Source: Deltaproteobacteria bacterium (GTDB taxonomy: Bacteria > Desulfobacterota > DSM-4660 > Desulfatiglandales > HGW-15). From it: a DNA stretch of 29,440 nt. The translations under genes and the position numbers were made by a program. The stretch covers positions 1-29,440 of the forward strand of contig JAFGDF010000180.1 in the NCBI GenBank assembly GCA_016932235.1. Reading direction: 5' to 3'. How positions within the stretch are numbered: position 1 is the first letter of the stretch; each line of letters opens with the position of its first letter. The notes beneath the pieces are model-generated. The model worked only from the letters and a program-made list of their open reading frames with translations. It was not told the origin of the DNA and did not search any database. Positions 1 through 7,212 of this stretch are shown one piece after another.

Positions 1-234
1 CCTGCGGCGTATTGCTCATACGCCTCAGTCCTCGCTCCTCGGCGCCTAGCATCTGACACCTTGATGGTGGCCAGGAATATGCCAAAACCCCTTGCTCAGG
101 TCGCTTGCGTAAAAATTTGATGGTAGATTTTGGGAAGGGATTTAATTGAAAGCCGCGTTTGTTATTGGCCGAAAGAGGTGAACGCACTGAAACGCGCACG
201 TACAGGAGTCTGCCGGCCTTTTGCCGACAATATC
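1..234. other. Non-coding left edge with a short hairpin
   Basis: No convincing gene is seen here. Positions 6-24 form a perfect stem-loop: GGCGTAT pairs with ATACGCC around a TGCTC loop. The octamer TTGATGGT occurs twice, near 62 and 117. The end of the PilB-like gene on the minus strand closes this stretch at 235. Open frames across it look like neither known proteins nor normal coding sequence. Confidence 0.5.
207..229 (-). repeat. Degenerate copy of the dispersed palindrome, downstream of the PilB-like gene
   Basis: Read on the minus strand, TGTCGGC pairs with GCCGGCA (one G-U wobble) around AAAAG. It starts a few bases after the PilB-like stop codon. It resembles the better palindromes at 3434-3466 and 25843-25873. 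No U-run follows, so it is not a classical intrinsic terminator. Confidence 0.45.
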
Positions 235-2598
235 CTAGCTGATGCATACCCTCCTTATCTCGCTGATATCCGTCATACCCTTGAATGCCTTAACTATACC
301 GTCCTGCTTCAATGTGGACATTCCCTCAGTCATAGCCTGTTTGAAAAGTTCATCCGAGGGTTCTTTTTTTTTAATCATATTTTTGATTTTTTTCGTGCCT
401 TTCATCAGTTCATGTATTCCCAGCCTTCCCTTATAACCGGTCGCGGAGCACAAATCGCAACCGACGGAACGGAAAAGAGTCAGGCCAGGTGAATACTCTA
501 TCCCGGTGTTTCTAAAATACTCTTCGCCATAATCAGACACAATTTCATTAAATTCCTCCTCTGATGGATGGTATTCCTCTCTGCACGCGGAGCATAGTTT
601 CCTGACAAGCCTCTGGGCCATTACGCCGAGGAACGCATCCGAAAAATTAAGCGGATTGAGCCCCATATCAAGCAGCCTGGTGACCGTTTCAGGCGCGCTG
701 TTGGTATGAAGGGTGGAAAAGACCAGATGTCCGGTCAGCGATGCTTCAACACCTATGGATGCCGTCTCATGATCACGCATCTCACCGATCATTATTACAT
801 CGGGATCGGCCCTTAGAAATGCCCGCATGATCCTTGAAAAATCAAGCCCTATCTTGGGCTTGGCTTCAACCTGTCGCATGCCTTGCTGGGTAATTTCTAT
901 CGGGTCTTCAGCCGTCCATATTTTTATTCCAGGTTTGTTGATATGCCCCAGGGCGGCATGCAATGATGTGGTTTTTCCGGAACCGGTCGGTCCGACCACG
1001 AGAATAAGCCCGTAGGGCTGCGAAATAATCTCTTTCATTATTTTGAGATTTCGTTCATTCAGCCCCATATCGTCCAGGGCCATTGCTCCCGCTGTGGCCA
1101 GGATCCGCAGCACGGCGTCTTCGAAATCGCCTGCGGTCGGAAGTGTCGCGACTCTCAGCTCAAAGGGTGGAATGCCTTTTCTTTTAAACTTGATCTTTCC
1201 ATCCTGAGGAAGCCTCCTTTCGGATATATCCAGGCCCGCCATTATCTTAATCCTGGAAATTATCCCCTTTGCCATTGAGTTCGGGATCTGAATGTACTCC
1301 TGGCAAACTCCGTCCATCCTGAAGCGCACCATTGTCTTTTTAGTCACCGGGGACGGTTCGATGTGGATATCTGATGTGTTCTTTCTGAACGCGGCAACGA
1401 GAATCTGATCCACCAGTCTTACAATCTTACCGGATGCCTCGTTATACTCCTCTGGAATATCTTCCTGATCATCCTCCTCCTCTTCAAATGAGATGTCCGG
1501 AAGGATATCGAGATCTTCTATCTCTTCTCCGGTTGAATCTCTTTCAGCTGAAGGCCCATCCTTAAAAAAAAGCTTGATATAAGTCTCAATGTCCTCCTTT
1601 ATTCCGACAAACAGTTCAATATTCTTGGCTTTTAACAGGGCCTTAATAATATCAATCTTGTTGAGATTTATCGGATCATCCACCAGTACCTGGATACGGT
1701 CCTTTTCCCACCCCAGAGGCACCCATAGATCCTGAAGCAGGAATAACTTCTTCAGATTGCCGAGCAGTTCAACCGGTGTCTTGGTATCAGGGTCGAATCC
1801 TTTGAACGGACACCCAAAGCAATTCGAAAGAGATTTTCCCACATCTTCTTTTTTGAGTTTAAGGTGGTTAATCAGAACATATTCCACACTTTTCTTCGTC
1901 TTTTTCGCCAGGTCAAGGGTCTCCTGCAACTGGTCAGTCGTAATAAGTTTGTTCATAAGCAGGTGATCATACTTCGAGCCTGTGGCGAAAAACGCGGCAA
2001 CAAAGTTCAGCCTCTCTTTTATCTCCCTATTCTTCGGGTCCAGACCAGCGGCCGTCTCGTAAAAATAAAGGGCCAGCTCCTTGTTATCCCTTTTCTCCAT
2101 CTCCAGGCCGAATCTGAATTTCAGATTCGCCTTTTTTTCGTCTTCAAAGTCATGCCTCTTTATCATTTCTTCCACCTGACCGATAATCTGGGTCATGGGA
2201 TAAAGCTTAAACAGGCATTCAGACATTTCCGGGATAAGAGTCTCTCTGGAGTAATCCAGTGTGAGAAGCTTCTCATATTCAACGACAGCCTCTTTCATCA
2301 GTCCTAATTCTTTGAAGGCGAAAGCGCTGTCGTGGATCGCGGGCGCATTGTTGTTGACAACGGCAAGCGTATCATGGATGCAGGTGATATCCTCATCTGA
2401 GAATGTACATCCCACGCCCCGGGAATGTTCTTCAATCTCTTTTTCTATTATCGCTATCTTCCCGTCGATCTCCTCCCTCCGGTCACGTTCCAGGTCGGAG
2501 ACGCATGAAAGAATCTCCTTATAAACATCAAGCGATTCACTGAAGAGCCCCATCGAATGGTAAACAGCCGCCTCTTCTATCCTTGTCTCGATCTCCAT
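235..2598 (-). CDS. PilB/GspE-like secretion or type IV pilus assembly ATPase with an N-terminal helical region
   Basis: Hexameric motor ATPase of the GspE/PilB family, expected on the cytoplasmic side of a type IV pilus or type II secretion machine. Visible features: a TPR-like helical N-terminus (about residues 1-205); a weak MshEN/GspE N-terminal domain (about 215-350); an acidic linker; and the ATPase core. The core has a Walker A motif GPTGSGKTT at about 535-543, a Walker B and His-box stretch (MIGEMRDHETA, then TLHTN), and a zinc tetracysteine site made of CSAC (about 667) and CDLC (about 713). At 787 residues it is longer than typical PilB (about 570) because of the N-terminal part. 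The ATG start has no clear Shine-Dalgarno sequence. It is last in the minus-strand cluster but 216 bp from the MglA-like gene, so it may have its own promoter. The family is certain; the machine it drives is not. Confidence 0.92.
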   Translation of the reverse strand: MEIETRIEEAAVYHSMGLFSESLDVYKEILSCVSDLERDRREEIDGKIAIIEKEIEEHSRGVGCTFSDEDITCIHDTLAVVNNNAPAIHDSAFAFKELGLMKEAVVEYEKLLTLDYSRETLIPEMSECLFKLYPMTQIIGQVEEMIKRHDFEDEKKANLKFRFGLEMEKRDNKELALYFYETAAGLDPKNREIKERLNFVAAFFATGSKYDHLLMNKLITTDQLQETLDLAKKTKKSVEYVLINHLKLKKEDVGKSLSNCFGCPFKGFDPDTKTPVELLGNLKKLFLLQDLWVPLGWEKDRIQVLVDDPINLNKIDIIKALLKAKNIELFVGIKEDIETYIKLFFKDGPSAERDSTGEEIEDLDILPDISFEEEEDDQEDIPEEYNEASGKIVRLVDQILVAAFRKNTSDIHIEPSPVTKKTMVRFRMDGVCQEYIQIPNSMAKGIISRIKIMAGLDISERRLPQDGKIKFKRKGIPPFELRVATLPTAGDFEDAVLRILATAGAMALDDMGLNERNLKIMKEIISQPYGLILVVGPTGSGKTTSLHAALGHINKPGIKIWTAEDPIEITQQGMRQVEAKPKIGLDFSRIMRAFLRADPDVIMIGEMRDHETASIGVEASLTGHLVFSTLHTNSAPETVTRLLDMGLNPLNFSDAFLGVMAQRLVRKLCSACREEYHPSEEEFNEIVSDYGEEYFRNTGIEYSPGLTLFRSVGCDLCSATGYKGRLGIHELMKGTKKIKNMIKKKEPSDELFKQAMTEGMSTLKQDGIVKAFKGMTDISEIRRVCIS

Positions 2599-2701
2599 GT
2601 AAATGCCCGAAAAAAATTATTTTCGAAAAAAAATATCTTCTTTATCGCCTTTAAAGGTCTCATGAAGGGCATGGTCCCTCGTGGCCGAAAACCCTTAGCC
2701 G

Positions 2702-2733
2702 GCCTGTCTGCGAACGAACACCCACAGGCAGGC
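2702..2733. repeat. Hairpin between the PilB-like and MglA-like genes
   Basis: GCCTGTCTG at 2702-2710 pairs with CAGGCAGGC at 2725-2733 (nine pairs, one wobble) around a 14-base loop. It lies in the 216-bp gap at 2599-2814, which otherwise holds AT-rich sequence near the PilB-like start and the strong palindrome at 2780-2820. It may be a distant relative of the same palindrome family. Confidence 0.4.
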
Positions 2734-2779
2734 AGATCGCGTCCCTCCATGTGCCCGAATGCGGAATGTACCGAAATCT

Positions 2780-2820
2780 TCCTAACAGTCTGTCGGACAG
2801 AGTCCGACAGACTGTTAGGA
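2780..2820. repeat. Perfect 18-bp palindrome over the mglA-like stop codon
   Basis: Two perfect 18-base arms (2780-2797 and 2803-2820) surround a 5-base loop, CAGAG. The inner part reads CTGTCGGA/TCCGACAG and the outer part TCCTAACAGT/ACTGTTAGGA. The right arm contains the TAA stop codon of the MglA-like gene (2815-2817). Its core matches the palindromes at 3434-3466 and 25843-25873 while its outer stem is different. Confidence 0.85.
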
Positions 2821-3420
2821 TAGTTCATCCGATAACGATTCAACCGTCGCGGTAATGATCTTTTTCAGGGTAGGCAATACATTGTCACCCTTGAGCGCGC
2901 TTGCGGTAAAAAACGGCCGTTGAAGCCTCCTGTTCAGGCATCTCTCAAGCACATTAACCGGGGAAAGAGGTATTCCGCACCCTTCAAGGTCCCGCTTATT
3001 ATACTGCATCACCATCGGTATCTTAAATATGCTTTTCCTGTACGCGGCCAGATTTTCCTGAAGGTTTTTCAGTGAAGCCCTGTTTTTCTCATTTCTCACT
3101 TTTAACGAATCAGCCACAAAAACAACGCCATCGACCCCCTTTAAAACCAATCTCCTTGTTTCATTGTAAATCACCTGTCCTGGAACCGTATACAGCCGCA
3201 CTTTGATCGTAAATCCTCTTACCGTCCCCACGTCCATCGGAAGATAGTCAAAAAAAAGCGTACGATCACCCTGAGTCTTGATCGCGACCATTTCCGAACC
3301 TATCTGTTTTTTGCACTTCTCGTATATATACTCCAGGTTTGTGGTCTTGCCGCATCTTCCCGGACCATAATACACTATCTTCAAATGAACCTCTTTCCTT
3401 TTTATATTCACAAAAGCCAA
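2815..3420 (-). CDS. MglA-like small Ras-type GTPase
   Basis: Small GTPase of the MglA family. In Myxococcus, MglA sets cell polarity and recruits motility motors when GTP-bound. Motifs seen: P-loop GPGRCGKT (residues 19-26), the MglA-type G3 motif TVPGQ in place of DTAGQ, G4 NKRD and G5 SALKG. The product is 201 residues, normal for the family. I place the start at the TTG at 3420, because GGGGAG lies seven bases upstream and family members begin with a sequence like AFVN-KR-E. The longer frame from GTG 3468 would translate a palindrome and adds 16 residues of no familiar type. Upstream is the FlhG-like gene (87 bp gap), downstream the PilB-like ATPase. No MglB/roadblock partner is next to it. 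Confidence 0.88.
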   Translation of the reverse strand: MAFVNIKRKEVHLKIVYYGPGRCGKTTNLEYIYEKCKKQIGSEMVAIKTQGDRTLFFDYLPMDVGTVRGFTIKVRLYTVPGQVIYNETRRLVLKGVDGVVFVADSLKVRNEKNRASLKNLQENLAAYRKSIFKIPMVMQYNKRDLEGCGIPLSPVNVLERCLNRRLQRPFFTASALKGDNVLPTLKKIITATVESLSDELS

Positions 3421-3433
3421 TTCCAATCTCCCC

Positions 3434-3466
3434 GGCAGCCTGTCGGACTTTGGCCGACAGGCTGCC
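3434..3466. repeat. Perfect 13-bp palindrome directly before the mglA-like ribosome binding site
   Basis: GGCAGCCTGTCGG (3434-3446) and its exact reverse complement (3454-3466) flank a 7-base loop. On the mglA-like transcript the stem ends immediately before the Shine-Dalgarno GGGGAG (3428-3433). Read on the minus strand it differs from the copy at 25843-25873 at only about two positions. Confidence 0.85.
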
Positions 3467-3507
3467 ACAAAGATTTAAAAACGATTCTATTTCAAAAAGA
3501 GTTGATG

Positions 3508-4596
3508 TCAGGCAGGTTCCCGCCTTCTTCTATCCGCCTCCATCACCTTTCTGATAGCGACAAGCTCATAGGACATTGTTGAAATGCCCTCCGCCAGTAC
3601 GCGCAAAAACATGGACATATCCTGTTCAGGCAAAGTATTATCTTTCATCCCCGGAACAGATCCTTTTTTCTCTATTGTTCTATCCTTATCATTTGCCGGA
3701 GACCCTTTTTCCCCCTTTCCGTAAGCAACATGGGACGGTGCCATGCTGTTTGGATTTTTTCTTTTTCCGGATGTCCGGCCTGGCAATTTCACAGGACCGG
3801 CAAAAAATGTCACGCATCTCTCCCAGAAACAGACATCCCCCATTGACTCAGTGAGAGCGTTCTCCTTTAAAATCAGATGCCTTCCGATATTCTTTATGCA
3901 TTTGGAGGCATTTGAGCCGGGAGAATGAAGCAAAAAAGGATTCTGTTCTTTTACCGCCTCCCGGACGCTGCGGTCATGGACTACCGATCCCAGAGGTTGC
4001 ACTCTCAAAGGCAGGTATTTATGGACCGCTTCCCTGAATTTTTTAAAAACGATATCGGCAGTCTGCATGTTCTTGCATTGATTAACAGAGACCATTACTG
4101 AACCCTCGAATCCGTTCAACGAAAGGACCTTTAAAAGGGCGTAGCCGTCTGTAAGTGATGTCGGCTCAGGAGTCAAAACCAGCATGACTTCTGATGAAGC
4201 CAGACAGAATGAAATGACATTCTTCGATATTCCCGCTGATGTATCAACGAGGAGGAAATCATAGCTGTCCAATTTCGAAAGAGAATCAACCATCCTTTTT
4301 ATTTCCGTTTCATCAAGTTCGGTCATCTTCTGAACGCCGCTGGAACCGGGAATAATATCAATGCCATTGAAATCCTTAATCATTATGTCATCGATGCCTT
4401 TACCGTTTAAAATGACGTCCTCCATGGTAAACTCAGGGTAAAGGCCCAAAAGAATATTTATATTCGCCAAGCCCATGTCAGCATCAAACAGACAGGTCCG
4501 ATAACCCTCTTTTGCCAGGTGCAATGCAAGATTAAGGCTGATATTGGTCTTTCCAACCCCTCCCTTGCCGCTTGTCACGGTAATCACCCTGGCCAT
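3508..4596 (-). CDS. FlhG/MinD-like ParA-family ATPase with a C-terminal extension
   Basis: P-loop ATPase of the MinD/FlhG (YlxH) branch. These proteins cycle between monomer and membrane-bound dimer and place flagella, pili or division proteins. Residues 9-17 form the deviant Walker A motif SGKGGVGKT with the signature lysine; FDADMGLANINILLG follows at about 37, and LLVDTSAGIS is the Walker B/switch region. The ATPase part covers roughly residues 1-245. After that comes a basic, low-complexity linker and a short helical tail, so the 362-residue length exceeds usual FlhG (about 270-300). The ATG at 4596 has GAGG seven bases upstream. The PATAN regulator ends 21 bp before it, which suggests co-transcription. 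No flagellar genes are nearby, so a role in pilus or motor placement is likelier than flagellar number control; that is inference. Confidence 0.85.
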   Translation of the reverse strand: MARVITVTSGKGGVGKTNISLNLALHLAKEGYRTCLFDADMGLANINILLGLYPEFTMEDVILNGKGIDDIMIKDFNGIDIIPGSSGVQKMTELDETEIKRMVDSLSKLDSYDFLLVDTSAGISKNVISFCLASSEVMLVLTPEPTSLTDGYALLKVLSLNGFEGSVMVSVNQCKNMQTADIVFKKFREAVHKYLPLRVQPLGSVVHDRSVREAVKEQNPFLLHSPGSNASKCIKNIGRHLILKENALTESMGDVCFWERCVTFFAGPVKLPGRTSGKRKNPNSMAPSHVAYGKGEKGSPANDKDRTIEKKGSVPGMKDNTLPEQDMSMFLRVLAEGISTMSYELVAIRKVMEADRRRREPA

Positions 4597-4617
4597 ATTA
4601 AGTCCTCGAACAATCTT

Positions 4618-5694
4618 TCATAGGTATTCTCTCTGCATCTCATCTTTCAATCTTGAACTTTCCATGAGTATATGCATAAGAGACTTGTTGATTTCCCGTT
4701 TTTTTCTCCTGCACACATTTGAGATTTCAATAAGACTTCCCTCCCAGCCTATGATATGATAAGCGGCTTCCTCGCCCCTTAATTCACCGGTTTCAGCATC
4801 TATCAACTCTCCTTTGTTAAAAAAGAGGTAGCCGGTATTACCACCTGACCGGATGGTGAGGGTGCAGATTTTTTCTTCTATATCTATCAACTGGAGGAAT
4901 GATGAGGTATTAATCCCCTGAACCTGACTGTTTTCATGTGGCTCCAGCTCTTTCAAAATAACTTCCCTGAATACATTCAGATCAAGGGGCTTTTCAAAAT
5001 AATGATACCCATCAAATGATCTTATTTTCGATTCAATCTCTGCATTTCCATACCCGGTAAGGACAATAACCGGAATCTCAGGATGGTTCGTCCTCAAATA
5101 GGATATCAGCTTCAATCCATTCATATTCGGCATAAAAAGATCAGACACAACCAGGTCCACCCCATTTTGAAAAATGATTTCTTTTGCAATGTCACCGTCT
5201 TCGGCAAAGATTAAATCAATGCCGTCATCCTCGATGGACATGGCAAGGGCCCTGCAGACCATCGGATCATCATCGGCTATGAGGACTTTTTTAGGCGATT
5301 TATCCGATTGCGTTCCGATGTTTTTCTTATAATGGACAATTCCCTCTTCAAGGGCCTCCATCAATGACCCGGTTGGGCAGGGTTTTGTGAGAAGGCGGAA
5401 GATCTTACCGTTGTTTATGGCCTTCATGGCTGCCTGCAGATCCGCATAACCTGTCAGCATTATGCGTGTACTATTAGGAGCGATATTTTTCGCCTTTGTC
5501 AGGAATATGTTTCCATCCATACCCGGCATGCGAAGATCGGAAACAATAACAGCATACCGGCCCCCATTGCGCAATGCATCCAAGCCATCTTCTCCTCCGA
5601 GGGCTGTTTCAACATCATACTTTTTTCTCATCTGCCGTTTAAATGCTTCCAGGATATTGGAATCATCATCGACAAACAATATCCTTTCTTTCAT
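4618..5694 (-). CDS. Two-receiver response regulator with a C-terminal PATAN (DUF4388) domain
   Basis: Signal output protein of a two-component system with no DNA-binding domain. The first receiver (residues 1-125) has the acidic cluster VDDD, phospho-acceptor Asp53 in VSDLRMPG and the conserved lysine in TKP. The second (135-250) has IADDD, Asp185 in VSDLFMPN and EKP. Residues about 258-358 match the PATAN/DUF4388 type (GYLFFNKGELIDAETG, then EAAYHIIGWEGS). PATAN-CheY proteins in cyanobacteria regulate type IV pilus phototaxis, and one is reported to bind the PilB motor. The gene overlaps the 3' end of the kinase gene by 29 bp, so kinase and regulator are almost certainly a cognate pair. GGAAG precedes the ATG at a normal distance. 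Confidence 0.88.
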   Translation of the reverse strand: MKERILFVDDDSNILEAFKRQMRKKYDVETALGGEDGLDALRNGGRYAVIVSDLRMPGMDGNIFLTKAKNIAPNSTRIMLTGYADLQAAMKAINNGKIFRLLTKPCPTGSLMEALEEGIVHYKKNIGTQSDKSPKKVLIADDDPMVCRALAMSIEDDGIDLIFAEDGDIAKEIIFQNGVDLVVSDLFMPNMNGLKLISYLRTNHPEIPVIVLTGYGNAEIESKIRSFDGYHYFEKPLDLNVFREVILKELEPHENSQVQGINTSSFLQLIDIEEKICTLTIRSGGNTGYLFFNKGELIDAETGELRGEEAAYHIIGWEGSLIEISNVCRRKKREINKSLMHILMESSRLKDEMQREYL

Positions 5695-7039
5695 CCTGCA
5701 TCTTCCCTAATTCGGAACTTGGAATATCCATGAGGCTTTCATCCTTTACCCGGCAGGGTGCCAGCGGAATCCTCACTATCATTGTGGCGCCCCTATCTTT
5801 CACGGCCGCACATTCAATTGTGCCGCCATGCCTGTTTGTGATGATATTATATGCGATTGCCAGGCCCTGGCCGGAACCCAGCCCCACCTCTTTTGTTGTA
5901 AAAAAGGGATCAAAAATCCTGGGTTTTATGTCATCAGGTATCCCGGTTCCCGTATCACTCACACCCACCTCCGCCCAGGGCTCTTTATAAAGGGTTTTTA
6001 CCCTGATCTCCCCTTTTCCGTTTGAGCCGTCTCCAACCATATCTTTGATCGCCTGAGACGCGTTTATGATGAGATTCAGAATCACCTGTTGAAACTCATC
6101 CGCCACACATGGTACTAACGGAAGAGATTCATCAAAATCGGTACGCATTTCCGCAAAATATTTCCATTCATTTTTAGTTATGGCGATGGTATTTTGTATA
6201 GCCCTATTGATATCCGTATATTTCTTCTCCCCGCTCCCCGGATGGGAAAAGGTTTTCATGGCTGAAATTATTTTCGAGACATGGTTCAGACCTTCAAGTG
6301 ATTGCGAAATCGCCATGGGGATTTCCCTGTTCAGGTATTCGAGATCCGATTCCTCTATTAGCGAAGCTGTTTCGCGCGTAATCTCCACGACATCCTTCCC
6401 GGCAATAAGTGCCTCAAAAAGCATATGATATTTCACCATAACATCATTGATAGTACTAAATGATTCAAGAAGAAATCTTACGTTATCGCTCGTGTACTGT
6501 ATCGGAGAGTTGATTTCATGGGCAATTCCCGCCGCGAGTTTTCCGATGGCTTCCATTTTCTGCGCCTGTTTCAGCCGTTTTTCAATAAGCTTGCGATCGG
6601 AAATATCCCGCGCGATGCCCCGGAATCCTGCCCCGCGACCTCTGGTATCCTTTATGAGGCAAATAGACGCCCCCACCTGTCTTTTTATCCCGTCTTTTCT
6701 CTTTATCGCGAAAACAAGCCCTATTCTGGGCTTTTCGGTCAGGTATATCTCCTTGAAAACTCCGTACAGTGTTTTACGGTCCTGTGGTTCCGCAAGTTCT
6801 TTAACATTCATTCCCATTAATTCATCTTCGGTGTATCCGGTGATCCGGCATATAAAATCATTAAAAAAAGTAAAATACCCCTTTTTATCGATTTCATAGT
6901 ATCCCTGTTCGATACTCTCGAAAAACGACCTGTATTTGTCTTCAATCTCCTGTAACATACCGGGATGATGCAAAATGAGTCCTCTCATCAATTCTCTAAT
7001 ATTATCGGCATATTCCTGAAAATCTTTAGCGGGATACAA
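5666..7039 (-). CDS. PAS-domain sensor histidine kinase
   Basis: Probably soluble sensor kinase: no membrane segment is visible. A PAS domain covers about residues 30-155 (FFESIEQGYYEIDKKG, ITGYTEDELMGM, GIARDISDRK). The dimerisation/phosphotransfer helix has the H-box AAGIAHEINSPIQY with His174. The catalytic domain has an N-box (NLIINASQAI), G1 (VSDTGTGIP), an F-box (FDPFFTTK) and G2 (GSGQGLAIAY). The longest frame starts at TTG 7039 with a poor ribosome binding site. An ATG at 6988 would remove 17 residues and keep the PAS domain, so the start is uncertain. It is the first gene of the minus-strand cluster and diverges from glgA across about 170 bp. Confidence 0.9.
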   Translation of the reverse strand: MYPAKDFQEYADNIRELMRGLILHHPGMLQEIEDKYRSFFESIEQGYYEIDKKGYFTFFNDFICRITGYTEDELMGMNVKELAEPQDRKTLYGVFKEIYLTEKPRIGLVFAIKRKDGIKRQVGASICLIKDTRGRGAGFRGIARDISDRKLIEKRLKQAQKMEAIGKLAAGIAHEINSPIQYTSDNVRFLLESFSTINDVMVKYHMLFEALIAGKDVVEITRETASLIEESDLEYLNREIPMAISQSLEGLNHVSKIISAMKTFSHPGSGEKKYTDINRAIQNTIAITKNEWKYFAEMRTDFDESLPLVPCVADEFQQVILNLIINASQAIKDMVGDGSNGKGEIRVKTLYKEPWAEVGVSDTGTGIPDDIKPRIFDPFFTTKEVGLGSGQGLAIAYNIITNRHGGTIECAAVKDRGATMIVRIPLAPCRVKDESLMDIPSSELGKMQDERKDIVCR

Positions 7040-7091
7040 TGAATTTCAGGAAGTTCCAAATTTTGAACTCCCTCTATTCCATCAAATGGTG

Positions 7092-7097
7092 TATAAT
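7092..7097 (+). promoter_or_regulatory. Candidate -10 element for the glucan operon
   Basis: A perfect TATAAT lies 115 bp before the glgA start. TTGAAC at 7063-7068 is upstream but 23 bases away, which is too far for a standard sigma70 promoter, so the -35 assignment is open. Confidence 0.35.
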
Positions 7098-7168
7098 CGG
7101 GGAGAAATTGCACAAAAATCGCAGCGCTTCCGACAACCGGATATTGAATCATTTCTTAATTATTTTTT

Positions 7169-7199
7169 GCAATATGCCTGACAAAGTCCGGCATATTGC
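7169..7199 (+). repeat. Perfect 10-bp hairpin just before the glgA ribosome binding site
   Basis: GCAATATGCC (7169-7178) pairs exactly with GGCATATTGC (7190-7199). The 11-base loop contains CAAAGTCC, as in the palindromes near mglA and mutL. The Shine-Dalgarno GGAAGG of glgA begins two bases after the stem. The placement matches that of the palindrome before the mglA-like gene. Confidence 0.7.
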
Positions 7200-7212
7200 C
7201 TGGAAGGTCCTG

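Noticed and set aside
130..492. Open frame of 120 codons on the plus strand at the left edge
   Set aside because: It runs over the 3' end of the PilB-like gene in antisense, has no ribosome binding site and resembles no protein family.
2780..2820. Palindrome at the mglA-like stop codon as a plain intrinsic terminator
   Set aside because: No T-run follows on either strand, and the core is shared with copies placed before gene starts.
3508..4596. Assignment of the ParA-type ATPase as cell-division MinD
   Set aside because: No minC or minE is nearby, and the signalling and motor neighbours fit the FlhG-like branch better.
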